Source: Cerioporus squamosus
Lineage: Eukaryota; Basidiomycota; Agaricomycetes; Polyporales; Polyporaceae
Length of the DNA: 64,000 nt
Direction: 5' to 3'
Assembly: GCA_022592435.1 (NCBI GenBank)
Contig: JABYQS010000108.1
Coordinates: 62,001-126,000, forward strand
The position numbers and the translations under genes were made by a program. Below, piece by piece: positions 34,984 to 47,372 of this stretch (positions within the stretch are counted from its first letter, which is position 1; each line of letters opens with the position of its first letter). The notes under the pieces are model-generated. The model was not told the DNA's origin. It saw only the letters and a program-made list of their open reading frames with translations, and ran no database searches.

Positions 34984-36822
34984 GCTAGCTGAATGAAGTC
35001 ACAGGCAGCGATATCAAGACGACTCTCCTTGTCCTTCTGATCGCGGTTACAATGTGAGACTGCCTTGCGTCGTTTTGAATGACATCGCGTCCGAATCTGG
35101 CCCCTCGTTCTGGAATTCAGCACTTCAAGTACGTGAATCCACGGAGGTGTCAGCACGTTCGAAGCAGTCGCGTTAACCAAGATACTTGGAAGTCACTGTA
35201 CGATAGTATCACACTCGGACAGTAAGACTCAGTAAATGTTTCTATTAAGTCAGTAAGTAAGTATCAGTAGAGTGAGTAACTTAGTAAGTCTCATCAAATC
35301 AAAATAAGTCGGGTACAATCATAGATCTATTAGATGACGGCGTCACCGTAATCAGCGTTTACCTTGCCTGCTCCGCGACAATGAAATCGACTTTCGTTCT
35401 CCTTTCTACGGTTGCTTGGACAGTAACCAGAGCTACGTATCATGTCAATGCTCGCGCACTCGCCTCGCTGCTCCCGTGTCATCAGAACAACCCAACATCC
35501 TAGGACCCAACTCATCGCGACCCGTGCGCTGTGGCCACGAGAGGTTCAAGCACGGCGTATACCGTGTCGGGAGATCGTCCAAGTGGAGATATACAAGTGA
35601 GAGGGTGGCGGTATGCATAATATGGGATGGGTTTCCTCAGTAAGTCCATCTCCTTACCGTACTGCCCTTGATTATGTGCATAACTACCTGCAATCGCGAT
35701 AACCTCAGTTCTGTTCGGACGGATTAGGCTGCAGCCCTTGGGCAAGGAGCATGCGTGTTGCACAGTGCACACGCGAAGAGAAGGGGTTTGCGAGTCGGCA
35801 AAGCGGATTGTTCGACGTGGCATGCCCCATGGACCCTAGCACACTCCTGTTCCTCCCTTTTGGCACCAGATCTGAGTTATGTGAGTCCTTGTGCCATTGA
35901 CGCGGGTGTAGGTCGACAGTTTCTCATTTGCTCGCAAGTCGCGCGAGCCTGACAAAACGTCGTTCCGATAGACCCCAGACCGCGGAAAGAGTCACGCCCC
36001 AGGGCCGCTTACTGCAAGACTTCGTTCCCTTGGGTGCAGACCAAGGGGTTTTGTATAACGGTGGCCAAGAAATCCCGGCTCGTGACAATTCTGAGCAAGA
36101 CGCGGTCGGTGCAAGGACGGGATGCTACTTTCTGTACGCTGCTCGGCAGGGCTCAAGTATGCAGTCACTCACAGACGCCACGTACTGTACTGCCAGAGCA
36201 GTCTCGGATCTGCCTCCTGCTTCCCTTGGCGGACCAGTTCATTGCGGAGCAGCGGCCAACCGTTTACTCGCACGGGAGCATTCGGAGGTCATCCATTCCA
36301 TGCCACTCATCACGACAGTTAAGCCAACCTTGCACCGGCGGCTTACCATAGGTGCGTCGTTCTCCCCTACCACGCGGCGTCTTCGACGATCTGCCCCCTT
36401 CCTCCAGCGATGGTTGTGGTTAGCTCATGGAGCGGGTTCCTCCGTACCGCAGCGAGCTAGCCGAGGAAGCAGGCTTCGCAAAGAACCCGGCTATGATTCG
36501 CTCGAAGGTCAGAAGTGTGATGTTTGTGACGATCATGAATGCTCGCCTCACTCGTCCGTAGCTGATCTGAGAGCGGTGAGTCGCTCACGACTGAGACTTG
36601 CGATATGCACGTCCAGGGGCTTCCGCAGCCCAGGCTTTCGACCGCCAGGCTTCAGTAATAAAGGAAAACGTGTAAGCCGAAGCCTGCGGTCCCTTTGAAG
36701 ATGTCGTGTACCTCGAATTCGCGTGCGAGGGCGGTGGCCATACCTATGCTGCACGCACTACAACTCGAAGGTATCTGACAATCCGGTCATATTCCGTCGA
36801 GCGGAGCTAATTGTATTGGCAG
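34984..36822. other. Long intergenic stretch; AGTAAG-like repeats at 35200-35310
   Basis: No gene is supported. At 35212-35308 there is a loose cluster of AGTAA/AGTAAG words in an AT-rich patch. A 256-codon frame at 35928-36698 has no recognisable motif and atypical composition (see rejected items). Confidence 0.4.
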
Positions 36823-37070
36823 CTGGATGCCTCGATGTGAACCCTTCAGTGTATGTATTCAATTTCGGGAGAAGCCACCATCGCAACGCATGATTGTCGC
36901 TTGCTCACACGAACGTACAGAGTCTGTCATGGGCGGTACTTCGCACAAGCGGCGTTGTTCATTGCAATCGCTTCCGTTCTGCACGTGTTCGACAGTCTAC
37001 GCTGGTCTACGACGATGATCAGCCGAGATAGTGTCCCGCATGACCCAGCTGGACTGCTTTCGTGAGTACT
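36823..37070 (+). pseudogene. Cytochrome P450 relic (haem region only)
   Basis: Fragments of the two exons around the haem loop survive. LDVNPSVYVFNFGR corresponds to the exon ending FxFGRR. An intron remnant follows, then [26 protein letters not shown], where the usual CPG is CHG. Nothing before or after aligns. The copy is dead and sits in the 3.2-kb gap between P450 copies 4 and 5. Confidence 0.78.
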
Positions 37071-38186
37071 CACTGACGTCCGAACGTTCGTACTGACGTA
37101 TCCGTGGTTGGGCATAGGTGTCCCGGTGCGGCGCGGCGAATGCGTTATCAGTGGCGGTGGGTAGATCAGGTGGCGTGGGTCGGACTACTATTATCGTTAT
37201 GCTGATCATCGCAGCGACGACGGACTTCGTCCTTGTCGCCCAACTGTATCGTACTCTCAATCACCTGGTGTCGGCATCAGTACTGCACACTGACGTAGGC
37301 TATGGCGTTGAGCAGGACTCGTCGAAATAGGCAGCCGATCGAGCACGCGCGTCCGAGTGACGAAGTCGAACGGCTGACAATATTGACCTGAAAGCAAGGC
37401 AGACGGGCTCAGTAACACAGACTTGGTCCGGCATCCGAATACCCTCGGCCGGAACGGTGCACTTGACACTGCGTCACTTGGGCTTCCTAGGCTCCGCTAC
37501 CATGCTGTCGGTGATTCGTTGACATCCATGACCTAGGGCAACTCGTCGAGGACATTCCAACGTGTTGCGGAAGGCTTCAGCTACCGTGGTTAATGACCGC
37601 TCGGTTCCTGAGCTGAAACAGCGCCCTGCAAATTCTATTCTCATGCTATGGCATGTAACCGAGGCAAATGAGGGAACGTGTCAACGACGGTCGCACTTCT
37701 TGCGCTATGCTTGTATGGGCTAATAGGAAACGCGTGGCGGAAAAACTTGAATGCTAGCGGTGAGCATATGTCTCCGTCTGTCACTGTCGTAAGCCCCTGT
37801 TGATATAACACCCATCTTAACGCAGTCACCGTCGGTGTTTCCAGATGTTCCCGAATGCAAGAGCGAATTTGCTCCGCATTCTGAGCGGATAGCACAGAGG
37901 TACGACTATGGTCCTCTCTTTCGCGCCGGAGTTTCAACCACCCTGATGCCAACAAGTGCATGTTAGCTAGCAGAGCCGAAGTACTCCACGGGACGCCCTG
38001 CTAAATCTCGTCGGCCCAATATGTGCGAAACAGGTACAAACTGCCTTCCAGCCTCGTAGTAGACAACTGACTCAACTGGGCCTTGGTTTCCTATCGTAGA
38101 AGGCGCGAGTGTCTCCTGCCCTGTCGCAACGTATATAGGCCAAAGGTCACCGTGCTGCAAGTTATCACTCAAGTCCCCTGCCAGTC
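37071..38186. other. Intergenic, nothing recognised
   Basis: No motif-bearing frame. The last part contains the TATA-like box of P450 copy 5. Confidence 0.45.
38132..38137 (+). promoter_or_regulatory. TATA-like box of P450 copy 5
   Basis: TATATA lies 50 bp before the start codon of P450 copy 5. Called from position and sequence only. Confidence 0.35.
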
Positions 38187-40310
38187 ATGGAGGGCAACAA
38201 CCAAACTCTCTCCCTCAGCACCCTAGCCTCTGTCGCCCTTGCCTTGGGGCTCTTCGTCTACTTCCACTCCCTTGCCGGCTGGAGAGCACGCTCCCGAGGC
38301 CGGCCACTTCCTCCTGGTCCCCCGCCCCTGCCTCTGGTCGGCAACATTCTCAATGTCCCCAAGAACCAGCCACATGTCGGCTATCGCGAGCTCTGCGCAA
38401 AATATGGTGGGGTGTTCTCTCTACTACCATAGGCCGTCGTTGACACCGTATTACTGCAGGTGATATCATGCACTTCCAAGTCCTCGGCCAGCACGTTGTC
38501 GTTCTCGGTAGCTCCGACTTGATCTTCGAGTATCTCGATAAGCGATCTGCCAACACGTCTGACCGCAAGTCTACTCCTATGTTGAAACTGTAAGCACACC
38601 AAGGGCACCCGCGTATTTCATATGCTCAAGGGCCGTTACAGCGTGGGCGCGGACATTATATTCGCCTTCTTCCCGTATGGCCAGTGGTGGCGGCGCCACA
38701 GGCGTGTGTTCTGGCAGCACTTCAATCCCACCGCCAGTGTTGCATACAACTCGATCCAGCGCACCGTCGCGCACCGCTTCCTATACAAGATCCTGATGAA
38801 TCCGTCAGAGTACGTGAAACATGTCCGATAGTAAGCGTTCACGACTGGTTTCCTCATAAGACAGGATGCTGACTACACACGGACACTATCCAGCTCCTTC
38901 GCCGCTTCCATGATGAAGATCATATATGACAATGATACTGAGACCGAGATCGAGGAGCAGATGATCCGGGTCGATGTGACACAAGAGGGCGTCTCACAGG
39001 GTCTCGTTCCAGGAAAGTACCTCGTCGACATCTTCCCTTTCATACAACACCTCCCCTCGTACTTCCTCGGTCCCGAGCTCCGAGTCAAGTCTCGTGAGTG
39101 GCAGAATGCGGCCACTGATCTCAAGAACATCCCCTACAACCGGGTACTCGAAGAGATGGTACGGATCTAGTTCGCGGCTTCGGTAGGACGTTGCTCACTG
39201 TTCGGCTCTTCACAGGCTCAGAACCCGGATCACGAACATCGCTCGATCATTAGCCAGCTACTGGCGAGGATCTCTCACTACCGAGATACAGACTCGTACG
39301 CAGAGGAGGAGGACATAGTGAAGAACACAGGCGCAATAGCATTCGAAGGTGCGACACCACGTGCGGTAGACGATGGCTGCAACACACTAACTCGCTTCCT
39401 CACTAGCTGGTGCTGACACCGTGAGGGCACCGTCCGGTATATTGACACCTGCGATACTGACCATAGTCACTTCGTGTACTGCAGATGTATTCAAGCCTCC
39501 AGACGACCTTCCTTGCAATGTCGCTCAACCCGGACGTCCTCAACAAGGCTCAAGCAGAGCTCGATACAGTTGTCGGGCCCAACCGTCTACCTGACTGGGA
39601 CGACCAAGCCTCCCTTCCTTACGTCAATGCTATCGTGAAGGAAACGCTACGTTGGCAGAACGTCTTGCCCCTTTCCGTCCCCCACTGCACGACCGCCGAT
39701 GATGAGTTCCACGGGTACTTCATTCCCGCTGGAACCGTACTGATCGCAAACACCTGGTACGTACGCTGTCAATGCCCATCGTCTGGACACTATCTGACCA
39801 GCCCAAAGGGCTTGTATGCACGATCCACAAGTGTACGAAGATCCGGACGCATACCGCCCGGAGCGTTTTCTCAAGGACGGCCAAATCGATCCGACAGTAC
39901 GCGATCCCTTCAACTACGCGTTTGGATATGGTAGAAGGTATGGAGCCGTACCTACCTGTTCCGCCCAGAGACGCTGACTCGCCATCGATATGCAGAGTCT
40001 GCCCTGGACGTCACTTTGCGGAGGCTTCGCTGTTCATCAACACCGCGTCACTGCTGCACGTCTTCGATATCACCCCTCCGCTTGACGAGGACGGCAAGCC
40101 TATTACAATTGAACCGGCGATGACGGATGGCATCATCTGGTACGTGGGGTGTGTTGGACTCGTCAGAACCTTCTATTCATAGGCTACATTTCTCTCGAAC
40201 TTCGAAGCTATCCGGTCGACTCCCGTTGCACGATCAAGCCTCGATCTGCGCAGGCTGAGGCATTAATACTTGGGGCCCGTGCGGAAGCATTCGCGGAGAA
40301 CATTCAATGA
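38187..40310 (+). CDS. Cytochrome P450, array copy 5 (intact)
   Basis: Start MEGNNQTLSLS with an anchor at about residues 12-28, then RARSRGRPLPPGPPPLPLVGN. The C-helix is [16 protein letters not shown]. Exon 4 is more diverged (KIIYDNDTETEIEEQMIRVD), I-helix AGADT, Exx[25 protein letters not shown], and PERF-type YRPERF. The haem loop is FGYGRR/VCPGRHFAEAS. The last exon reads [19 protein letters not shown] and ends ENIQ at 40310. The exon starting ACMHDPQVY uses an AAAG acceptor instead of CAG but keeps frame. About 530 aa. Expected to be an ER monooxygenase of unknown substrate. Confidence 0.87.
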
Positions 40311-40642
40311 TTCTGAAGGTATGCTTCATGCTAGTCTTGTGTTGGTATCGGTGCTCATCCTGCCAGATCGCACCCGGGATGAATGGAAGATGTATACATT
40401 CAATGTACGATGTGCCTCTGCTGATACACTTTCTATCTCGAGGTCAAGGAGTCAGTTGGGTGCCTTAAGCCTCGCCTCTTCCACGACGCAAGCCGTCGGA
40501 GTAAGGACGTCTTTTGACGGACAGCTTCCCCGTGAACTCTTGAGAAAGCACATAGCCGACCAATGCGTCATGACTGGGAGCGCTCCCAGCTAGTTCCATA
40601 GGCCTTAAGCCTGAGGCTGCTATTGCGCTGCCGCAGCGAAGC
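40311..40642. other. Short spacer between P450 copies 5 and 6
   Basis: Presumptive terminator of copy 5 and promoter of copy 6. Nothing else seen. Confidence 0.5.
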
Positions 40643-42775
40643 ATGGCTGTCTTCGCGTTCTGCATGCCCAACCCAGGGCCCGTGCTCATCGTTACAGCGT
40701 TCTTGCTGTTCGCTTACGTTCGCTCGATCCTTGACTGGCGAAGACGTTCGCGAGGTCGCCCCCTTCCGCCGGGCCCTGGTGCACTCCCGATTGTCGGCAA
40801 CCTGTACAACGCACCCAACTTCAAGCCATGGGAAGGCTATCGCGACCTATGTGACGAGTACGGTGAGCACCCCGCTTTCTGCGGCGTCCGGGGCCTCACC
40901 CGTACCACGATGCTGACGTATAGCCCTGCGATCACAGGCGATATCGTCCATCTAAGGTTTTTCAATCGACATGTCGTCGTGCTCGGAAGCCCTGAGGTCA
41001 TCTTTGAGTTCCTAGACAAGCGATCAGTCAATACGTCTGACCGGGACCAGACCCCTCTCGTCGAGCTGTACGTACTACCTGCGATAGCATACGGTACGGG
41101 GCTGACTGATGTCGTAGCACTGGGTCGAACATCAACTTCGCGTTCATGCCGTACTCGCAGTGGTGGAGGCGGCATCGGCGGGTGTTCTGGCAATATTTCC
41201 ACCCGGGAGCGATCGGCCAGTACCAGCCTGTGCAGCGCGAGACTGCTCACAGGTTTCTGCTCAAGCTTCTACGCGACCCGGACAACTTCGTGGAGCATAT
41301 TCGATAGTAGGTTTCCCATCGCCGGGCATCATGTTGAGATGCCGTTCGGAAGAGATATTGACTTGCTCACAGCACGTTCACCGCGGCCATGACCAAGATC
41401 TTGTACGACAGCGACGGCGACGAGGATGTTCGTCAACATATGATAATGATCGAGCAGGCGCAGGAAGGCGTGGCACAGGGAATGCTTCCGGGGCGGTTCC
41501 TTGTCGAATCTTTCCCGCTTCTTCGGCACATCCCTCAATGGGTCCCAGGGGCGAGTCTCACAAGGCTGTCAAAGGAATGGATTGCGGCAGCAATGCATCT
41601 GAAGGAAACACCGTTTACAAGATACAAGCAATCGACGGTAGGCGATGGCGCGAAGCTCACAATTTCATAGCATTCTGAGACAACTGTTCTTAGACAAAGC
41701 AGGGAGCGACATCGACCGGCCGGTCAATCATTGGGCAGATGCTCATCCGGCTATCTGAAGAAGAGACCAAGGACGTTGACATAGAGGAGGAGGAAGACTT
41801 AATCAAGAACATTGGTACCGTTTCCTCCGAAGGTACTGTGCGCCCATCTGGATGGCACGATCGAATACTAAGCGGCATGCAGCTGGAGCAGACACGGTCA
41901 GCACGCGCGAGTCGGTGTACGGTACATGCTGTCAGACGTACTGACCTGACCGACCAGACGTATTCGACCATGCAAGCTCTCTTCCTTGCTATGTCGCTTA
42001 ATCCCGAGGTACTCAAGAAGGCACACGACGAACTCGATGTCGTCGTAGGACCCGGTCGTCTTCCGGACTTTAGCGACCACGAACAGCTGGTGTATGTCAA
42101 CGCGATCATCAGGGAAGTCATGCGATGGCATACTGTGCTTCCCTTGTGCGTTCCGCACTGCACCACTTCCGACGACGAGTTGCACGGTCATTTTATCCCT
42201 GCGGGAACGGTACTGCTTCCGAATACGTGGTACGTTGGGGCCGTACACTTTCTCCTTAGCACTATGAACTAGTCTGACATGGTCATCATGACGCCGTCTA
42301 GGGCTTGCATGCACGACCCGGAGGTTTTCGAGGCACCACACGAGTTCCGCCCTGAGCGCTTCATCCGGGACGGAAGGCTAGATGTCACCTTGCAGGACCC
42401 AACCAGATACATGTTCGGCTACGGCAGAAGGTGCGTCACCGATGCTGATGTTCGTGCAGTCCGCCTCATCCGTTCGGTGGTCAGGATATGCCCTGGGCGG
42501 CACTTCGCAGAGGACATCCTCTTCATCAACATAGCGTCCGTCCTGCACGTCTTCGACATCGGACCTCCGTTAGACGGAAGTGGGAAGCCTATTGCGATCG
42601 TCCCGGACACGACTGATGGCCTTCTTTCGTATGTCTCTGCTCTTACGAGGCTTGCGGCGCGGATACTGACATGCCGTGCCATGGCAGATATCCAGCAGAC
42701 TGTCGATGCAGCGTCAAGCCTCGCTCATCCCATGCTGAACGCTTGATAGTGAATGAAGGGACCCGGAAGCAGTAA
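40643..42775 (+). CDS. Cytochrome P450, array copy 6 (intact)
   Basis: Start MAVFAFCMP with an anchor at about residues 10-25, then RRRSRGRPLPPGPGALPIVGN. The C-helix is [16 protein letters not shown]. Exon 4 has GMLPGRFLVESFPLLRHIP. The exon 5 end reads IGTVSSE where sister copies have AVAFE. I-helix AGADT; ExxR REVMR; PHCTTSDDELHGHFIPAGT; FRPERF; haem loop FGYGRR/ICPGRHFAED. The last exon reads YPADCRCSVKPRSSHAERL and ends TRKQ at 42775. Introns keep frame where traced. It groups by wording with copy 7 (43570): both have APNFKPW, HPG after FWQYF, and AQEGVAQG. Confidence 0.85.
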
Positions 42776-43569
42776 TTAGACGAGGCAGACGCAGTCTCAG
42801 CAGCATTGAGCCCCTGTTAGTCCTGTTGGCGGTAGGTGACTTGTTTCCGACGCAGGAGTAGAATCGAACCAGTTTGAACCAGTACCCGGATTGTCGGACC
42901 GATGTCCGCGTTGCGCTTTCGTGGCCTTTCAACGCGGCTGCAACGCGTTCGTCTGCCCACTACCCAGATCTCTCTGCGAATGTGCGGCGACGCCAGAGTG
43001 GAACTCGTATAGTCGACATGGGTAGTGCCGGCAAGAGCCTCTATGAGGTGAGTACACGTGAGGGTTTCGATGTCAGTACTGAGCTGATTTCTAGCATGAA
43101 AGGATACGCAGAGACCGACCACTTATTCGCTCGGTTGCATGTGATGCGCAGGTTCTGTCGACTGGGTTCAACCTCAAGCGCGGCGCCTTGACAGTAATAT
43201 CCGCCTCCGTCCGGCTGAGCAAGCTACGCAGGTTATCGCCGCTGCATACCCGGTCGAACAGACCCATGACGCGTCCTGCTACAGGAAGGGATCTAGCGAC
43301 CCCTTGCATACTTCCAACCGCTCTTACTCCAAGGTTATGTCAACCTGGATTGAGTACGTGCCGCTCCTTGGCTCGTTGGGAAATCAAAGCTTACTTTCCT
43401 GGTTCGCCGTAGCGCTACATTCAATGCTATCTGCTGAACTTCTGCGCGCGACCGTCGCAGATTCGGTGCCCTTGTCATTCTCACACTGTCTATCAGGAAG
43501 CTCCTGGCCCCAGTCCGCTCAAAACAAGCTATATATACCGAAAACATCGATGCGCGCCAGTTGCTGCCC
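42776..43569. other. Intergenic between P450 copies 6 and 7
   Basis: No gene recognised. It ends with the TATA-like box of copy 7. Confidence 0.5.
43530..43537 (+). promoter_or_regulatory. TATA-like box of P450 copy 7
   Basis: TATATATA lies about 33 bp before the start codon of the frameshifted copy 7, so the promoter core may still be intact although the gene is not. Confidence 0.35.
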
Positions 43570-45775
43570 ATGGCACTCCTCGCTCACGTCACTTCCTTGA
43601 CCCTGGTCGTGGGGTTACTGTTCCTCTTGCTGCTTGTCTACTTCCAGTCTGTGCTGAGCTGGAGGAAGCGCTCCCGAGGACGCCCCTTACCCCCTGGTCC
43701 GAAGGCCCTTCCTCTCGTTGGGAACATACACAATGCGCCGAACTTCAAGCCATGGGTAGGCTATCGCGATCTTTGCGCGCAATATGGTGCGTGTTCATGC
43801 GATCGCTCTCGGGCCGCGCATGCCATCTTATTTTCCCATTGCCGTGATACACAGGCGACGTCGTACATGTTCAAATCCTCAACAAGCACATCGTCGTCTT
43901 AGGGAGCCCTGAGATCATCTTCGAGTACCTTGACAAACGGTCCGCGAACACTTCCGATCGCGAGCACACGATTATGCTTGAGCTGTGAGTATATGCCTCC
44001 TCTAGAGCTCGAAGTACTAGCTCACTGCCGATAGTACCGGAGCCGACAAGAACTTTGGCTTCATGCCCTATGGCCCGTGGTGGCGGCGGCACAGGCGGGC
44101 GTTTTGGCAGTACTTCCATCCTGGTACCCTCGAAAGCTATCGTCCTGCGCAGCGCGCCGCGGTGCACGGGTTTCTGTACAGAATGCTCAAGGACCCAGCC
44201 CACGTCGATGACCATATCCGATAGTGAGTGACAACAGCGTCGGATTTGTTGCCTTGCAAGATGACTGACCTGGCTGCTCTTCATCTGATGTAGCACGTTC
44301 ACTGCCGGCCTGACAAAGGTCGTATACGACATTGATGGCGACGACTATATAGACCGACAGATCACCCTAGTCGATCACGCACAGGAAGGAGTCGCGCAGG
44401 GCTTAGTGCCCGGCAGGTTCCTCGTCCAGTTCCTCCCCTTCCTGCGGTATGTGCCTGCATGGCTCCCCGGCGCCGAGTTCAAGCGCTTGTCGAATAAGTG
44501 GATGGCCGCAGCGTGGTCTGCGAAGTGTGCACCTTCGCAGAGGTGAAGAAGCGCTGGTGAGTTAGTTCGGTGGCTTATCGAATGACGCAGCGCTGAAGGT
44601 ATGCATTAGAACGAGAAGGGAGAGAAGATCCAGTCAATCGTAGGCAAGCTACTCACCAAACTTGCCCACGCGGAGGTCACGGACAACGCTCGTGCAGAGG
44701 AGGAGACGTGATCAGCAATGTGGCTTCTGCCGCTTTCCAAGGTATGTACGTGTTCTGTCATTCGATTGTACCAGAGTGCTCATAAGTACTACCCCGCATG
44801 CAGCGGGTTCCAAAACGGTGAGCATAGGACACCGTGCACCTCAAAGCTCTGTGACTACATCTCACAATGTCTCCCCATAACAAGATGGTTTCGACCATCA
44901 CAAGTGCATTCCTGGCGTTGTCGCTTCACCCGGAAGTTCTGAAGGAAGCGCACGCGGAGCTGGACGAGGTCGTCGGTCCTGACCGCCTCCCGGACTTCAG
45001 TGATCGAGACTCGCTCGTCTACGTAAATGCAATCTGCAAGGAGGTCTTGCGCTGGCACAACTCGACCCCGTTAGGCCTTCCACACTGCGCCAGTGAGGAC
45101 GACGAGCTGCACGGGTACTTCATCCCAGCGGGCACCGTACTGTTCGCGAACACCTGGTGCGTTGAATCCTGATTCCTTGCGGGTTCGCCACTGCGCTCAT
45201 ATGCCAAACCACGTGTGCGACAGGGCATGCATGCACGATCCGCAAGTGTACCATGAGCCCGACGTATTCCGCCCCGAACGCTTCATACGCGATGGGAAGC
45301 TCGACCCCGCCGTACGCGATCCAGCCGATTTTGTCTTTGGTATGGCAGAAGGTAAGTCGAGCACCTTCCTGCGCTGCGAGCGCGTGGTACATCTATTCTC
45401 ATGGATCACCGCGGACTGCAGGATCTGTCCCGGGCGGTACTTCGCAGAAGACACGATATTCATCAACATGGCCTCCGTGCTCCACTGCTTCACATTTGGG
45501 CCACCACTTGACGAGAGCGGCGAACCCATCAAGATCGTGCCGGAGTGGTCGAACGGGTTGGGATCGTACGTTGCAGTCCACTACTTAGTGTCGTCACTTG
45601 TACAGAAGGCTTACAGCTTCGGCCTTGCAGGCACATCGTGGACGCTCGCTGCACCGTGACACCGCGCTCCGCACAGGCTGAAGCTCTGATCTTGCAGGCG
45701 CAGAGCCATGGCGCCAGTGCTTTGGCTAGCTGGAGTCGATCAGAACCTCACGACGGTGATAGCGTAGAGGACTGA
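43570..45775 (+). pseudogene. Cytochrome P450, array copy 7 (full length, frameshifted)
   Basis: All ten exons are recognisable: start MALLAHVTS, hinge RPLPPGPKALPLVGN, C-helix [35 protein letters not shown], Exx[22 protein letters not shown], and a last exon [15 protein letters not shown] ending at 45775. Three single-base frame changes are visible. One is at about 44520-44535 (WSAK, then FAEVKKR in another frame). One is at about 44700-44708 (AEEE, then VISNVASAAFQ). One is at about 45345, where the Gly-Arg part of the haem loop before the intron is out of frame. The I-helix reads AGSKT, losing the conserved acid. The distal pocket and haem loop are therefore broken. Sequencing error could explain one lesion but hardly all. 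The closest relative is copy 6. Confidence 0.82.
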
Positions 45776-46194
45776 ATGATTGAATAGTGTGCGACGTAAG
45801 TATATCAGTACTTGGTGATTGTGATCCTGCGCCGCGTCCTCGCATCCCTCGTTCCGAAGTGACCGCTCGACCGCCACTCGGACAACAACCACTTTTTCGC
45901 TATTCACTGCGCCGCTCCCCGTTACCCCGTATCCCGCGGTAAACATACCACGACGGCGCGGTCATGACTGGCCCGTCTGCTTCGCAGCTATGTTCGAGTC
46001 TTCGTCGCCGAGAGCAAGGGCACGACACTATGGTAGCCATCACCTCCTGTTCTGATGTACCCCTTCCTGTAAGTACTTGCCATTAGCGGCAAGTTTACTG
46101 TGCCCTCTCCATGTCCATGGTAGACGGGTCGAGAAGACTTGCCGGGTGTCTCACCCGAGTGGCACATTCACACCTGAGAGAACACGCGGCCAGC
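45776..46194. other. Intergenic, nothing recognised
   Basis: Between P450 copy 7 and the 200-bp tandem duplication. No motif. Confidence 0.45.
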
Positions 46195-46593
46195 ATCTGG
46201 AAGATCGCGCAGTAGGCCAAGACGTCCGCACGCCGGCGACGGATACCACCTACCATGAATGGAATTGCCCTGTGTGAACAAAGCAAGCTGAGTATGTGCA
46301 CGGCGCAATCGAAGAGGTCCGAGATGGTGGAACGGCATGCGCATTGTCGCGGACCTGCAACGCGCCGTGCTCGGGTTGAACTGCCTGCTATGGTATCTGG
46401 AAGATCGCGCAGTAATCCATGACGTCCGCGCGTACGACGGATACCACCTACCACGAAGGGAAATGCCCTGTGTAAACAAAGCAAGTTGAGTATGTGCAGA
46501 GCACAATCGAAGAGGTCCGAGACGGTGGACTGCATGCACAAGTCGGGGTCCTGCGGCAGCGCGCCGTGCTCGAGTTCGAACTGCCTGCTATGG
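46195..46593 (+). repeat. Imperfect tandem duplication, 200-bp period
   Basis: Copy one runs 46195-46394 and copy two 46395-46593. Both begin ATCTGGAAGATCGCGCAGTA and end CTGCCTGCTATGG. They differ by scattered substitutions and small compensating indels, with overall identity judged around 80-85% by eye. Frames through it are interrupted in one copy and open in the other, so no protein-coding role can be claimed. Confidence 0.85.
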
Positions 46594-46933
46594 CAAGGCC
46601 ACAATCTGTCTGGCGGGTGTTCGCGGCGGGGTTCCTGGGCACGAGGGAGGGAGAGTTGGTGGGGCAAACATACCCGGAGAGGAAGTTCCTGTTGGACTTC
46701 AAGCCTGCACTGACATAACACCGAAGACCTTCCAGCATAGGCAGTAGATATGGTCATGTCCCAGCTTGAGATACTTGCGCTGTATGGCAAGAAGTCGCTA
46801 TGGGCACTGGCAAGAGTTCCCGGTCCGCGAAGAGACTCGCACGACAGACTCCTCACTCCTGGAGTTGCCTGAGGAGGTAAGAACTCATCTGGTCGACGTA
46901 GATTGGATTAAAAGAGGGCTGTAGGAGAGGGAC
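46594..46933. other. Region downstream of the tandem duplication
   Basis: A plus-strand frame entering from the second repeat copy continues to a stop at 46718, with peptide wording such as RVFAAGFLGTREGELVGQTY. It looks protein-like but has no recognised family and a broken partner in copy one, so it may be the end of a decayed gene. The remainder is the leader of the next small gene. Confidence 0.3.
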
Positions 46934-47372
46934 ATGGCATCGAGCCCCGTCGCCGTCTTATCCTCTCTTGCCTTCCAAGAACTCCCCTCCTCCAGCACAA
47001 CGATGCAGAGCAACACTCACCCGAGCCCCAATGAGGCGAACGCGTTCCCCGACTTGCAGGAGTTCCTCGACTCGCTCAACCTTGACTTCGGCTTGACGGA
47101 CATCGGCAACACACCCACTCCCGCGCCCCAACAGCCCGTCGTTATCCCTGTCTCTCTTCTGTCCGCCCTGCCCGGGATCCCTGTGGTCGTCGTTGTGAGC
47201 ACTGTCCTTCCAAAGATGTGTAGACTTCACGCTCACGGGGGTACAACAAACGCGGAGATAGGACTTTGCACAGACGAGCATAAACATCAAACTCACGTTC
47301 GAGAAGAACGACTCAGACGGAGTGGCACAGTACTACAACGGGTCGGTACTCCTGTCCTCGCTGAGGCGATGA
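46934..47372 (+). CDS. Small two-exon hypothetical protein
   Basis: Exon 1 is 46934-47194 and exon 2 is 47274-47372, joined at phase 0 by a 79-bp intron (GTGAGC...CACAG). The product is 119 aa. It starts MASSPVAVLSSLAFQ, has an acidic-hydrophobic stretch FPDLQEFLDSLNLDFGLTDIG, a Pro-rich part, then IPVVVV joined to TSINIKLTFEKND. Read without splicing, the same frame continues to 47500 with poorer composition. No family is recognised. The phase-0 first intron followed by a short beta-strand-like segment is reminiscent of the unrecognised family at 53-62 kb, but the characteristic C-terminal domain is absent. Confidence 0.35.

Noticed and set aside
35928..36698. 256-codon plus-strand open frame
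   Set aside because: No motif, Arg/Ser-rich composition, begins without context and is overlapped by other long frames; likely chance in GC-rich DNA.
14273..45775. Reading the P450 array as a complete secondary-metabolite gene cluster
   Set aside because: No backbone synthase, transporter or pathway-specific regulator was found between the copies; the evidence supports tandem duplication only.
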